The notes: a model not told the origin generated them from the sequence alone. Counted from the stretch's first letter, positions 30,759 through 43,331 are shown. The stretch: DNA of 64,000 nt from Talaromyces rugulosus (GCF_013368755.1 NC_049563.1:372001-436000); one strand, 5' to 3'. Translations and numbers: made by a program.

Positions 30759-31354
30759 ATAAATGAATTTGATGGTTGACAGGCGTCCGTAGGGATATTC
30801 ATGCATGTCATATATATATATAGATCGCGAGCATATACGGGTGGTATCAGCACGTCTGTTGATGCTTGGGAGTTTGGTGGGCCTTTCCAGGAATTTATCT
30901 TTACAACTGATACTTTAAATACTATTTATGACCATGAATTTACACTAGCGATTTTATATTATCTAGACTTTAAATATACATATAGTACATGTAATTGATT
31001 CGGTATTGAATTTCAGCAAATGTTGATGTTGACATCTAAAAACTGGCGCGTTACAAAATTACATATTCTTGTACAGCCGCCAACTGCAACTAACGTTGCT
31101 CCCTCCAGATGTCCAGATTTCCGCAACATTGAATGATTCCTACCTTAACAACATCTTCAATATTCAAATATCAGCATGCACAAAGGTTCCCGAATACTCA
31201 CGAAGCGTGCCATCATACATTTCTATCCCCTTCCTTGTTGTCGGCCACTAAACGCGAAATTCTTTTCCCGTGTTCATTCCAAAGCACTGCTAGAACTCCG
31301 CATAGAAACAACGCATGGAGCAGGTATGCAGCCGTTTTCTAGCTAGATAGTCCG
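30759..31354. other. intergenic, AT-rich, nothing recognised
   Basis: AT-rich sequence with a TATATATATATAGAT run near 30812. Frames are short and lack motifs. Confidence 0.4.
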
Positions 31355-33182
31355 ATGGCTAATCCTACAATGCAAGACGAGGGAATTTCCGAAGAAGACC
31401 TATATCGATACACTAGGTATCGATGGATGTAAGAGAAGCAATCCGATTAGGGATCCTAGCTGATTAGGGGTATTTAGATTCAACGAGCAAAATGAGCTTT
31501 CCAAGCGGTACTTAAAATTCAATCTGCGTCGGCTTATTGATATCGCCGTTAGTGTCAGCGATGGGGCTCGGTCTTGTAAGTTTTCTTAATGCTCTCTATC
31601 GACCTAAAGCAATACTAAAACCATTCAACAGGCACCAAAGTCTTAAAGTGTTCAGAAGGGCTACACAACAAGGCGTTTATTTTAACAATGGACAATGGAA
31701 CTGAAGTGTTTGCCAAACTTCCAAATCCAAATGCCGGGCCTGCTCAGTACACGACTGCCTCTGAGGTCGCTACATACGATTTGGTAAGACAAATTATTTC
31801 GCGCAACTATTGATACATGCAGCTAAAAACCATAGCTACGCGATGTGTTTAGGATACCCGTGCCTCGGATTCTTGCATGGTCTTCGGACGCAGCGAGCAA
31901 TCCTGTAGAGGCCGAGTATATCATTGCAGAAAAATCACCTGGTGTTAGGCTTGGCTCTATTTGGAACAAATGGCCGCGAGAAACAAAACTCAAGTTGATC
32001 AGGCAAGTGGCTGATATAGAGAACACCTTGACCAATATAAAGTTTCCCAAGCACGGTTCTGTTTATTTCAAAGAGGATCTGCGCTCGTTAACTGGGGATG
32101 CGGAAGACCTCAACATCGACTCTACCAATCTCAGACGTTTCTCCATTGGGCCACTTACCACGGCTGAGCTGTGGACTAATACTCGGAAAGATATGGACTT
32201 AGATCGTGGCCCCTGTGGGTAAACCAACATTATATCCTTAGCTAATGTGGCTAATTATTACGGCACAGGGCGAGATCCAAGCGAGTACACGCAGGCATTG
32301 GGACGCAATGAAATGGCATGGATCAAATCGCGTGCAAGTTCCCGAATGAACTATCATCGGTCAATGCAAGAACATGAGAGTACAGAAGACGGCCTTGCAC
32401 TTCTTTCCCAATACATGGATGTGGCATCTGATCTTGTCCCTCCCTCGGACGACGAATCAGCGGCATCTAATGTCCTCTGGCACCCTGACCTTCATCTGGA
32501 CAACGTCTTTGTGGACCCGGACACCCACGAAATCACCTGTATTGTAGACTGGCAATCAGCATGTGTGGCTCCTCTGTTTTACCAGTCTGGAGTTCCAAGA
32601 ATGTTTCGACATCCTGGGCCCGTTCAAGAAGGTTGGGTTGTCCCGGTTCGGCCTGAAAACTATGATAGTCTTAGCGAAGACGAGCAAAAGAAGGTCGATA
32701 ATGATTTGGAGAGCGAGATCATGCACAAATACTATGAATCTCAAGTGTACAAACGAGCTCCTCGCCATTGGGCCGTCCTTGAACAAAAGATCATTCCCAT
32801 CATCCGGAAACCTGTCTGGTTGGTAAGTGGTGTGTGGGAAAATCGGAATCTCTTCTTCCTCCGCCAGTCACTCATGTCGCTCGCCACGCACTGGGAAGAT
32901 ATATTTCCGAACAGTAAGATACCTTGTCCGATCAATTTCACGGATAAAGAGGTTGAGATTCATGCCAATGAGGAAGAAAACATGGACAGCGTCGGAAAAA
33001 TACTTACCATGTTTCGGGACGGAGGTGTGCTCCCCGTTGACGGGATGGTCGAACGCAAAGACTACGAGATTGCCCGCGAAAACAGCAGCAAGTTCAAGGA
33101 GATCTTCATCGGATTAGCTAAAGATCAAGCCGAGAGAGAGTTTTTCACAAAACTCTGGCCGTACCAAGAGCCTGAGAAATAA
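31355..33182 (+). CDS. AIM9-like phosphotransferase (APH fold)
   Basis: Five exons: 31355-31428, 31478-31575, 31632-31783, 31836-32214 and 32269-33182, giving 538 aa. The fold is that of aminoglycoside/choline-type kinases. Exon 3 encodes FILTMDNGTEVFAKLPNPNAGP, the lysine-bearing strand, followed by TTASEVATYDLLRDVFRIPVP. The catalytic loop is HPDLHLDNVFVDP (His, Asp, Asn in place) and the metal Asp sits in CIVDWQSACVAPLF. The fourth donor is GTGGGT, not the nearer GTAAAC: only the former restores DRGPWRDPSEY, a family motif. Budding-yeast Aim9 is mitochondrial; here no clear presequence is visible. The substrate is unknown. Such genes are expanded in filamentous fungi, so direct orthology to AIM9 is not claimed. 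Confidence 0.88.
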
Positions 33183-33625
33183 TGGCAGTTTGCGATATGA
33201 ATAGATGCGCGCGCTTTGCAGAGCAAGGAATCATATTCTGACACCCAACTCTCGCGATATTCTATAAATATAAAATCTCTCCTTCCTAGCAATATCACTA
33301 TATATTCCTTTTGGATTCATACGAGCGATTGATCGTGAAACTGTCAGTTGGAGATAGATGTAGATATGAAATCCGCTATTCCGCATTAGGATTATCGCGT
33401 CGATCCTTTTTGCCGGGCGGACGTCAAGGCGGTGAGCGGGGTTGATGTCGTCAACGAGGTCGAGATAAGCAAAACAATCAAGACTAGCTCAACCCTCATT
33501 AGAACTTGGACTAATTGAGATCTCGGGACTGCAACTTCTTCGGTCGATATCTGATTATTTACTGATTGGAATATGCTTCTCGTTTGATCAAACCTCCGAA
33601 GAGAAGAACATTGACCGGGGTTGCC
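33183..33625. other. intergenic, promoter of CHM7
   Basis: Nothing beyond short AT- and CG-mixed sequence; no frame of interest. Confidence 0.4.
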
Positions 33626-35283
33626 ATGGGCGACCTAATAAACTACATCCTCTCTCACGAAGATGCTTTCAGAAGGTTCGGGCTCATGGAGTCAGCGTGT
33701 TTATTTCGCTAATATTCTTTGCTTAGAAACCGGCTACCGTCGCTTTACTCCGACTTTTCAATACACAAAGACACCAACCCGGATGGATACGCAGTGAATG
33801 TGGCAGCATGGCAAAAGGCCCTTACGAACGCCGCGTTGGCTGGATATGTAACGTCTGGTAGCGGCCAAAAAAAGGACTTTTTATCACTCACCACCGATCA
33901 GAATCTCTTGCACAATCTCGAAATTCCAGAATGGGGCAGACCAGTGGCTTTGGCGAGCGTTTTCGTAAGACAGATCGCACAGCTTGATACGGTAATTCAC
34001 GGTGCTGATTTTTATCCCACAGGATGAGGCCATCCAGAAACGAAGCATGGTTCCACAAGAACTTTATAAATCCAGTGCGTTTACGCTGAAAACAAGTCGA
34101 TGGAGGCTAGACCCAGGAGTTTTGAGCCCGTGGAACGTCATGAATTGGAGCTTGAAGCGGCTCAAGGGCTTGGTAGTTGGTCCCGGCGCAACTCTAGGTG
34201 TTCAAACGTTGGTTCTCGTGAATAACCTCCAGGTATGCATGAGTCATCCGACATACAGCCGAGAATTAGTCTAATGCGTGCGATAGGAAACGTCAAAGCG
34301 AGTGATCGATCAAGCAGCAAGTCACGACTGTTCTTCTTTGGACCGGATATACTCCAAGGAAAAGTTTGCAGAAAGATTTGGCAAGGTGTTAGGCCAAGAT
34401 GCAGAGCTGTCCGATAATGATATTGATATGTTGCTGATCTATCTCTCGCGAGATATCAACGCAATTGCGTACGATGGAAAGGTAACGCTCGCAGGCTATA
34501 GTCTATAATAACGTACTAATTCGGTCCATACAGACTATCAAGTTCCACGGTGGCGATGATACATCACCTATCACACATGAAGATTCAACTATAGCATCGA
34601 TAAAGACCCTAATATCCAACATAACCGAACAAATATCACGATTAGAGCAAAAAATAAACGAATTGAACGCTAACGCAAAAACCTCGCTTAATAACAAGAA
34701 CCGCGTCTCAGCTCTCTCGGCTCTCAAGTCAAAGAAAATTGCCGAGCACAACCTGAAGCAACGATCCGACACATTGAACCAACTAGAAGAGGTTTACAGC
34801 AAGATCGAGCAGGCTGCCGACCAAGTCGAAATTGTCCGTGTCATGCAAGCCAGTACTAGTGCCCTACGCAGCCTCCATGCACAAACAGGCGGCGTCGAAA
34901 CAGTGGAGAACGTGGTCGACAACCTGCGGGAAGAAATGTCCAAGGTCGACGAGGTCGGCACTATCATTAACGAGGCTGGTCCTGTTGTTGACGAGGGCGA
35001 AATCGACGACGAGATGGAGGAGCTCGAGAAGCAAGAAGTGCGAGAGAAGGAGGAAAAAGAGGCAGAAGAGACGAGAGAAAGGTTGGCACAGCTGGACAGC
35101 CAGAAACACGCGGCAGAAGAAGCTGCGCACAAGCTGGCGGAACTCCAGAAGAATAATGTGGACACGGGGGAAGATTCGCTTTTGGCGGAGAGTATCGGGA
35201 GGCTGTCGAACATGTCTCTAGATGATAAACCGATCACCAAGGAGAAGGAAGAGAAAGAGAAGCAGCCTGTCCCTGCGCAATGA
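33626..35283 (+). CDS. CHM7: ESCRT-III-like protein Chm7 (CHMP7 family)
   Basis: Five exons: 33626-33675, 33727-33964, 34023-34232, 34287-34481 and 34534-35283, giving 480 aa. Chm7 is recruited to the nuclear envelope by Heh1/Lem2-type proteins and helps to seal holes and survey nuclear pores. The N-terminal half (to about 230) resembles the winged-helix region of CHMP7: RLPSLYSDFSIHKDTNPDGY and PWNVMNWSLKRLKG. The second half is the Snf7 domain: a basic coiled coil NANAKTSLNNKNRVSALSAL and VMQASTSALRSLHAQTGGVE, then the acidic tail with VDEGEIDDEMEEL. The C-terminus is Glu/Lys-rich. The first donor is weak (GTTCGG) but is the only one that keeps the frame. Confidence 0.88.
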
Positions 35284-35414
35284 GCTACACATTTGTTATT
35301 GTTTTAAAGATACCAATGCTCTCAATTCGATGCGCCATATGTACATTTCACAGAGTCTCATGATTTTTCTATGTATCATAGATTTTCCAAATATCCACAT
35401 TTTAATGTCAAGCG

Positions 35415-36866
35415 CTAATGCCACCTAAACGGTGCAAAGGCTGGATCAAATATCATTCCCCCGGCGTCGTTTTGTACTTCAGCCGTGCTTGTTTCAGCTT
35501 GATTTGTTTTTTCGCTATTTGGTAGCCCATTATTGAGTTCTATAGGGTTTCCGAGGTCTATAGGTACTTCAGGAAATGCAGCTGTGCTGACTTCGACTTG
35601 GGTGATACTGCTTGAAATATTGGCGCTAATGGGTTGTTCGATACCAATGGGCTGTTCGACATGAATGGGTTGGTTTCCCGACTCCTGGGCAGTGACTTCT
35701 GGTTCCTTGGCGCGAATTTGCATATCCTTCTTTTTCCTAGCATCCTCGATCAGCCGCCGAAAGTCATCGCCGTGGCTTGTCGACCACGCGCCTGCATCAA
35801 AACTCTTGGCCATGATGGCATTTGGCCCCGATGGAGGACCCAGGCTCGGCGCCATGCCGCCTTGTGTTCTTTCCCATATCTCTAAGTCTCGGAGTAGTTC
35901 TCTTTTTGATTTGGGGAGTTTGGCGTCGCAGTTTGCGTTCCACAGATTCATCCATTCCGTATGGCGTCTTTGTAGCAGAGGTCGCGGGCCCCAGTCTGGT
36001 ATGCCTAGGTCTTTCAATTTTTTGCGGAATGCAACCTCTTTGAGCAGCGAGTAGTTTATAGCGGGTAGACGCTCTGGTGGTTTCGTATTTTGTTGTTGCT
36101 GGATGTGATGGCTCTGGGGGGGATATTGAGGGGTGCTGTATAGGTTGATTAGCAACAACAAGCAGTTGCCTTGGTTTCATAATACATACCGTGCAGTGCG
36201 CGACTCCCTGCTTCGTTGTGCCGGTCCTTTGCAGATGTCCAAATGACTAAACACAATTGCTTCCTTCATCCGACGGTTGCACATAGGACAAGCTACGAGA
36301 CCATCGTCTAGAAGAAGAGATTGTCAGTTGAAGCAGAGGAAAGCGAAGAAACTCAGTTACATACCCGGCACAAAATCATCGTCTTGCGGATCTTCATCAA
36401 CAGGTATTTGCGTCGGTTCCACCGCAACAGCCTTTACCCGCGACCTTGTTCTTCTCAGTTCTGGGTGTGATGAGCCATGTTCATCTGTGGTATTATCCAG
36501 CCGTCGCTTTTTAGCCAACGGTTGTAACGTGTCGATATCTTCTGCGTGCCGTACAGCGCTCTCTCGCGCGAGGTTCAGCAGGTCTTTTCGGACCTTTTGA
36601 AAGCTATCGACCAGTTCTTGAACTGTCCAGTTGCGCCGGAGCTTGAGCTCCTGGTCCTGACGCCGGCAGGCTGGGCATGTGCCTTCTGCGCTGAGGCATC
36701 GCCGGATGCAAAGCGAGCAAAACGTGTGCGAGCAGGAGGTGATCACGGGGGTGTCGAAGAAGTCTTTGCAGACTTGACAGCGCAGCGCAGATTCGACCGA
36801 GGCGACGCCAGATACTGGTGTTGTTAACCAGTCCGTTGAGTCCGGTATGTCAAAGGTTTGATCCAT
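35415..36866 (-). CDS. RAD18: E3 ubiquitin ligase Rad18 (post-replication repair)
   Basis: Three exons: 36866-36365, 36307-36190 and 36135-35415, giving 446 aa. Rad18 with Rad6 ubiquitinates PCNA at stalled forks and opens translesion synthesis. Domains: RING at residues 30-68 (CQVCKDFFDTPVITSCSHTF, CSLC, CPAC), a UBZ4 finger at about 170-195 in exon 2 (VACPMCNRRMKEAIVFSHLD then C) and a SAP domain near 230-275 (YSLLKEVAFRKKLKDLGIPD). The Rad6-binding helix should follow (RHTEWMNLWNANCDAKLPKS). The tail is rich in Gln, Pro and Ile repeats (HVEQPIGIEQPI). It is divergent from POL32, with 275 bp between the two ATGs. The small exon 2 (118 nt) carries the whole UBZ finger. Confidence 0.96.
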
Positions 36867-37062
36867 GGTCGCGGGGCACGCACTCGCATTTGTGATTGTA
36901 TTGAAGAATTCGAAATAGCATTGATTAATAAACAATTTAAACAAATTGAAGAATAGAGGAGAATAAACCTCTGGGGAGTTCTAGCTAGCGACAGTGAAGG
37001 TTGAACGGAGAGTGACGCTGAGCAAGAACCGCTTTGCTCCGCAGCCAATGCCAAGCCCGGCG

Positions 37063-37085
37063 ACGCGTTAAGTCCTTCAACGCGT
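37063..37085. promoter_or_regulatory. two ACGCGT (MCB-like) boxes in the RAD18/POL32 promoter
   Basis: ACGCGT at 37063-37068 and 37080-37085, 17 bp apart, in the 275-bp region between the two ATGs. They lie 57-79 bp from the POL32 start. In yeasts this site binds MBF for G1/S expression of replication genes. Chance occurrence is possible; POL3 also has one upstream. Confidence 0.5.
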
Positions 37086-37141
37086 CTTCCTCTCAAGCAA
37101 GCGACAATTCTTTTTTTCACCAACACCCAGCGACAGGCATT

Positions 37142-38809
37142 ATGGCGGCAGATTATAAGAGATATTTGGCTGAGAACGTGCTTAATGAGAAGCGCACGGT
37201 ATTGCTTTTGTACAGCCCAACGCCAGACGAATGATGCTTATAATAATGCTCTAGGTGACCTACCGACTGCTCAGTCGAGCTCTAAAAATCCACAGCAACC
37301 TTGCCAAGCAGTATGCGACATCTCCAATTTCTAGAAATATTGGGAGGAATACTGAAACTCTGTTAGGATGCTCTTCGATTTTCACCGAACCGAAAATGCA
37401 AAGCGGTCAAAGAGCGTGTCAGCGACGTATCTAATCTGCGGGGTTCAAGCATCGGGGAAAAAGTCGACTGAGAATGGAGTATCAAATGACGAAGATGTGC
37501 CAATGAAGAGCAGTCCCTTTATGAGTTCCATGCCGCAGCCAGATGAGACGGAGCAATCTATTCCAGTCACTACATTTGTCCTGGCCAGGGAAGAGGACCT
37601 CGAAGGTACCCCTCCAAGAATGAGTTGGCTGGCGGAGTGTAATAATGACATGAACCACAGGCGCGAAAGCTAGCTTTCAGTCCATCTCAATGATTCACGT
37701 CTATAGTTTGCAGGTAAATGCGCTTCAGGACCTGAACGCTCTGTCAGATGTGAGCCGCGAAATCCTCTCCTCCTACGGACACGAAGACCCTCTCGAACAC
37801 GGAAAACAATGGGGAATGATACAGAATGAACACGTCAAACGAAGAAAAGCAACGAGACCACCACCTCCGGCTGCTGCACCTGCGGCCCCAAAGCCCAGCA
37901 CTCCTACACAGGAGCCCCCACAAAAGGAGAGTGATCAAGAGACTACGTCCAAACCGCCACCGCAGCAGAAGAATGAAGGGAAACCAGAAAAGCCAGCACC
38001 GCAGCGGAAGAAGGGGGATCTGTTTTCTTCCTTTGCCAAGACGAAGCCCAAGACGAAAACCGAGTCTGCAGCAGGCGCCGAATCTGTAAGTGCTTCTCAG
38101 GCAAATTCCTACTGTTTTCGACTATCATTGCTAACCTGCTATTTAGGCCAAAAAAGATAGTTCTACAAGTGGTATTGTTTCCAATTGCGTTCCGGCTGCC
38201 CATACTAATTGGATCTAGGCATATTTGGTGGAGATGATGCGGACGAAGGAGAAGACGGAGATGTTTTTGTCAATAGCACGGAAGACAAAAACACGTCCAC
38301 GCGAGAATCACGCAAGGAACGGGAAGCGAGGCTGAAGCAAATGATGGAGGATGACGATGGTAGAGTGCACCGGCCTCTCTATCATGGCCGTACTGACGCT
38401 TGTATAGATGAAGAGATGCCCGATGCGTCTGCGGAATCAGCAGAGGAACCCGAACCAGAACCAGAACCCGAGCCCGAACCTGAGCCAGAGCCAGAGCCCA
38501 AGGCTGAACCGGAAGAGCCAAAGCAAGAAGTCACTGTTTCAAACGGGCGTCGCAGGGGCAAGCGAAAGGTCATGAAGAAGAAAACAAAAAAGGACGAGGA
38601 GGGCTATCTTGGTGAGCACTCATTCCGGCGTGCGTTATACGCAATACTTGCTAACGGGTTCAGTTACTGTCGAGGAGCCTGTCTGGGAATCCTTCTCTGA
38701 GGACGAGCCAGCAGCGCCACCAAAGAAGAAGCCTGCTCTCAGCTCAACTGGGTCGAAAGGAAAGAAAGCCGGGCAAGGCAATATCATGTCATTTTTCTCA
38801 AAGAAGTAA
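37142..38809 (+). CDS. POL32: DNA polymerase delta accessory subunit (Pol32/Cdc27)
   Basis: Eight exons: 37142-37198, 37255-37310, 37367-37605, 37661-38085, 38147-38171, 38219-38359, 38408-38611 and 38664-38809; 430 aa. It links Pol31 to PCNA and is needed for translesion and break-induced synthesis. The N-terminus matches the family: TVTYRLLSRALKIHSNLAKQ, then MLFDFH and SISMIHVYSLQ. The middle is Lys/Pro/Glu-rich. The end is a PCNA box, QGNIMSFF, in GKKAGQGNIMSFFSKK. Exon 5 has only 25 nt. The 48-nt intron at 38360-38407 is a multiple of 3 with no stop but has a TACTGAC branch, so both forms would be translatable. The intron at 37606-37660 is supported because only its removal joins EEDLEG to AKASFQSIS. 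Confidence 0.93.
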
Positions 38810-39507
38810 TAATAGTATTCGATTAGCTGCAGCAACAATAGAATGATGTGGATCGGTCAGTAATTGGTCTGTTCCTGCTTGGATCCCGATGTGTATCCGT
38901 TAAGGCTGTTCAATGCCAATAATAATACATGTAACAAGGATACTCCATACTTCTCCTCGTACAAACAAGGTTCATAGTCCATGCTCCATACTCCATAGAA
39001 ACTTGTTCGAACTTTTTCGAAGCGTCCAAGCAAGACGACTCCGCACGCAACGTAACGGCAGCGCAGCTAGGCTTTACTAGAGAGTTCAATGTTGCATCGG
39101 GGATCCTGATCAACATTCTGCTTACTTGCTTGGGCCATGGCGTACGGGGGAGCCCAGCCCGAGGACAGCGAGCGATGCGAACGATGCAAACAAAAAGGAT
39201 CGCAAAGCTTTGTCCTGACTCGTGGCTAACGTGGGATTTCAATTTGGCGTCGGCCCTTTTCCGGATTCGCGCTGTTTAGTTACTAGTTTGGTTGTTTTTA
39301 CCCCAGCTTCTCCTCTCGCCCGCATTCGTCCAACCAACAACAATCATACGGAGCAACAAAAATGTGATCCGGTCAGATTAAAATTAAAATTAATGCTGAT
39401 TGCGCAGCTGGGCCCGATCCGTCTCTCAAAGTCGAGGTGTATATAAGGCCGCATTAGTTCCTTCCTGTGTGCTGCTCACGAGTCACCACCACACTCCCCG
39501 CATCGCC
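38810..39507. promoter_or_regulatory. intergenic, promoter of the mannosidase with TATA box
   Basis: TATATAAG at 39440-39447, 60 bp before the ATG at 39508. The remainder has no gene-like frame. Confidence 0.5.
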
Positions 39508-41254
39508 ATGGTTTCTGCTGCTTCAACTCCGGCCGCCATCGCGCTGGCTCTGCTTGCTGGCCATTGCGCTGCCAAACAGCCTCGTGACGATCCGGCTCTG
39601 CTTCGCCGCGCGTGTCCCGACTATCTCGACTATTCTCAGGTGCCGCAGTAAGTCTGGCCTCGTTCTCCCCCGTCGCAAGACCGCATCCCCCCTGACAGTG
39701 TCTCTCTGCCAGTGCTCCTTACAGCGATGGTCCGTTGAAGCTTCCCTTTCAACGACCAGCGCCAGAATGCCGCACGTTTTCGTCACAGTCTGTCGAGAAA
39801 GTCATCTCTGATGTGACATCCCGGCTGGTGGACAAGGATCTCGCCCAGCTGTTCACCAATGCGTTGCCAAACACCCTGGATACCACCGTAGCCTGGCACG
39901 TCAACGGCACCAGCAAGCAGAAGCGGGGGAACCATTACAAGCGCAACGTCTCCGAGTCCTGGCAGGGCGCCCAGTCGTTCATCGTAACCGGCGATATTAC
40001 AGCTGAGTGGCTGCGTGACAGCACCAACCAGCTAGAGCCGTACCAGCCGCTGGCAAAGAACGACGAGGCCCTCTACCAGCTCATTCTCGGCGCTATCCAC
40101 ACGCAGGCCGAGTTTGTCATTCAGTCTCCGTACTGCAATGCCTTCCAGCCGCCTCCTCCCAGCGGTCTCAAGGCCACCGCCAATACTCAGAAGGACACCG
40201 TTCACCCTACGTATGACTCCTCCGTGGTCTTCGAATGCAAGTACGAGCTCGATTCCTTGGCAGCTTTCCTGTCACTGGGTAATCAGTTCCACAACGCGAC
40301 CGGGTCCACTGAGTACCTCACTGATCGGTGGTACAAGGCATTGAACACTGTTTTGGAGTTGCTGGATGCCGAGTCGCAGCCGACTTTTGACACCAATGGC
40401 CAGTTCGTCAGCAACGTATACACTTTCCAGCGACAGACCACACTGGGAACGGAGACTCTGACCTTGACTGGAGAGGGAAACCCTCTCAACAAGGGCACTG
40501 GCTTGATTCGCAGTGCATTTCGACCCAGTGACGACGCGACCATCCTCGGATTCTTCATTCCGCCTAACGCCATGATGGCCGTTCAGCTGGGCAAGACTGC
40601 CAACGCAGTTGAAAAGGCCGGCGGAGACGTGAATCTCATCAATGACCTGCGCATCCGAGCCAACAACCTTCGTGAGGCTGTGCAGAAGTACGGCATCGTC
40701 AACCATCCCGCCTATGGCGAAGTGTACGCCTTTGAAATCGATGGTTATGGCTCTCACATTTTCATGGACGATGCCAACATCCCCTCGTTGCTGTCCCTGC
40801 CTTACTTGGAATTCGTCGAGGCTGATGACCCGGTCTACCAAACCACGCGCAAGATGATCTTGGAGGCAGATGGAAACCCTTACTACTTGAGCGGTTCGGC
40901 TTTTAGGGGAATTGGTGGCCCGCATAGTAAGTTTATTACCTTTAAAAGAATTACTGAAAATCTAAAATCTAACGCAATCCAGTCGGTCTAACTGCTGCTT
41001 GGCCCATGTCTCGCCTGGTCCAGGCGCAGACGAGCAACGACGATGCCGAAATCATAGACTCGATCAACGCCGTTGTCAACTCGAGTCTGCTGGGCCTGGT
41101 CCACGAGTCGATCAATGTCAACAACATAACCGATTACACGCGTCCCTGGTTCTCCTGGGCCAACTCTCTGTTTGCGCAGACCATCCTCAAGGTTGCTGAA
41201 GAGCGTCCTCATTTGATTTTTGACAGCGACAAGCCGTACACGGTTCCTTCTTAA
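39508..41254 (+). CDS. secreted exo-alpha-1,6-mannosidase, family GH125
   Basis: Three exons: 39508-39647, 39713-40926 and 40983-41254, giving 541 aa. GH125 enzymes (DUF1237, Mug157 in fission yeast) remove alpha-1,6-linked mannose from yeast-type mannans or N-glycans. The first 22 residues form a signal peptide (APAAIALALLAG-like core). Family stretches: ITAEWLRDSTNQLEPYQPLA, CNAFQPPPPSG, DSSVVFECKYELDSLAAFL, GLIRSAFRPSDDATILGFFI, YGSHIFMDDANIPSLLSLPY and YLSGSAFRGIGGPHIGLTAA (across the last intron). Asp in the RDS motif and Glu in ECKYELDS are plausible active-site residues. Several Asn-X-Ser/Thr sites are present. The very short first exon holds the signal peptide. Confidence 0.93.
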
Positions 41255-41477
41255 TCGTCTTTGGGCAGTGCGCAATTTCAAGAATATGGGTCTTGTAGAT
41301 ATCGCATTAATAGCATATAATTATAATGAAAGCCCGAGAGCAGAATACGAATTCATTCGTACATTCTGGTTTTGAATTCATACGTAGCTATATTCAATAT
41401 TCACCCACCACCATCCGCCAAAACTCAGGCTTCCTTCAAACCTTATCACCAATCAACACCAAAGAGCTCCTAACGAG

Positions 41478-43331
41478 TCATGCAATATCTCCGCTATCAT
41501 CTAGATTCTCCAACACGAAGGCCTCTGGCGGCGGCTCAAGCCCATCCGCCTTTACACGAGACATGATTCTCCACGCAGCCAACACACCCACCGTCAACAC
41601 AACCGTCAAGACCCAATACAGCCAAACCCAAGAACTAACAATCCGTCCCTGATTATCCGGCTGAAAATCCCAAAAACTAGCACTGAAGAGCGTTGCCATA
41701 AAAGTCCCGGGCAGAAAGCCGAGCGTGACGGCGGCGATGATTTGCATATCGACGCCGTATCTTAGGGACTCCTTGGCCATTTTGTTGCTGATGCGGCTCT
41801 CGTAGGCGGCAAATTTGGAGATTTGGATGTTGATTCTGTTTTGCTTCTGGGAAAGCCGAGCGAGGTTGAGGTTGTGCTCGTTGTCGCGTTGCGCTGTGAG
41901 GGAGTATACCATCTGCACCTGTGTCTGGGCTGCTCCTTTGATGTACTCGTTATGCTGCCGTTCGGCCTGTAAAAGCTCTCTTGTGAAAGCAAGTCGTTCG
42001 CCAAGTGCTGTCAGAACAGTATCTGTCTCTGGCGCCTCTTTTTTCAAGGTCTTGAGTTGATCGTCAAGGAATTGCATGATACGATGCTGCGTCGAGCACA
42101 ACTGGGTAACGCCAACACTAGAAGATCCAAGCGCGGTGAGCCTGCTTGCAAATTCAACGAGATCAAGGGTTCGCTGCACTTTGGGGGAGATGATGTAGTA
42201 GTCCGTCTTCATTGCAGTCTGGATATTGTAAAAGTCCTTGTTGTGGCGCCTGTTCATGGCCATGGTGACTTGGATGTAGATCTCTACCAGAGCAACAGCA
42301 ACGAACAGCGGGTTTCCGGCATATCGCTTTTCTCTTTGGAGGAATCCTACTAGAGACTCTGCCTCATATGGCTTCAAACCAATGCAGACGCCGTAGGTGG
42401 TTTTTGAGCTTGCGTTGTGGGAGATTGCCAAAGTGCATGCACAGGACCAGCTGCGGTCGGTTCGAATAAGATATCCTGCCATGGTGAGCAAAAACATGAT
42501 GGCATTCTAGTGTTGTCCATGATACCTTTCCATGAATTGTCTCCATCAACTGGCGTGTAAGTCAGAACTCCAGACCACAGACGCTCATGGGCATCAAAAC
42601 ACGTCTCTGAAATCGCCCAGTAGGCTTTCAATTGACGCTTTATGTATGGTGATATTGGTATAGCATTTGGCGCTACTTTTCTGGGGATTATCAAGCTATC
42701 AATTTTGTTATAAGCGGTCCATGTAGTGATTATATCAGAGTATCTTGCATGTTCAGGGCCCATTGACTAGATTCTTGTTCTGACTTGCATGGTGTTAGTG
42801 AGAACCTATTGATGAGATTGCATTTAAACCTACACTATCCAAAAAGGACGTAAGATCGGCTTCATCAAACTCTGTAGTATGGAAAAGGACCTCTGACTGT
42901 CGATTGTTAGCCCGAGAAGCACCTTTTCACAGAAATCTTACCTCGTCTTTTTGAATCCGTAGACCTCGAAATTTATTCCTCAAGAGGCCGCCATGGAGCT
43001 CTGCTTTGGTCGCTCCTATGGAGCCGCACTGGCTGTCATTTTCTTCAGTGTCATATACAGATTCCCTGCCAGGTGAAGTTGCTGGGCTTCCCTCATCCGA
43101 GTTGTCTTCATCTTCTTCCTGGATTTCTATCCCGGTGTACTTTTCTGAGCCACCTGGCCACCGTTTTTCGGCCGGTTTAAACCAATTCTGATTATTATAT
43201 GCATCGTCATTTTCGCTTTCGTCTTCCCCAGCGTCCGCGTTTAGTTTCGTCTCTAGCCCTTTTTCCGAGTTTTCGAAGGATCCCATTCCATTGTCGCTGG
43301 TTGCATCTTCTGGATGTTTACTTAGCTCCAT
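41478..43331 (-). CDS. CorA-like membrane protein
   Basis: Four exons: 43331-42942, 42896-42834, 42766-42526 and 42475-41478, giving 563 aa. The C-terminus has the CorA layout: a long coiled coil (residues about 380-480: LKTLKKEAPETDTVLTALGE, LNLARLSQKQNRINIQISKF) followed by two transmembrane segments (IIAAVTLGFLPGTFMATLFS and WLYWVLTVVLTVGVLAAW). The loop between them lacks the GMN selectivity motif of true Mg2+ channels, so ion transport is unproven. The first 130 residues are acidic and Asn/Ser-rich. Fungi have many such proteins with no known role. Exon 2 has 63 nt. The second acceptor is the TAG at 42769-42767; nearer AG sites would bring in a stop. Confidence 0.82.

Noticed and set aside
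40272..40925. 217-aa minus-strand frame
   Set aside because: Antisense shadow of the GH125 mannosidase coding sequence.
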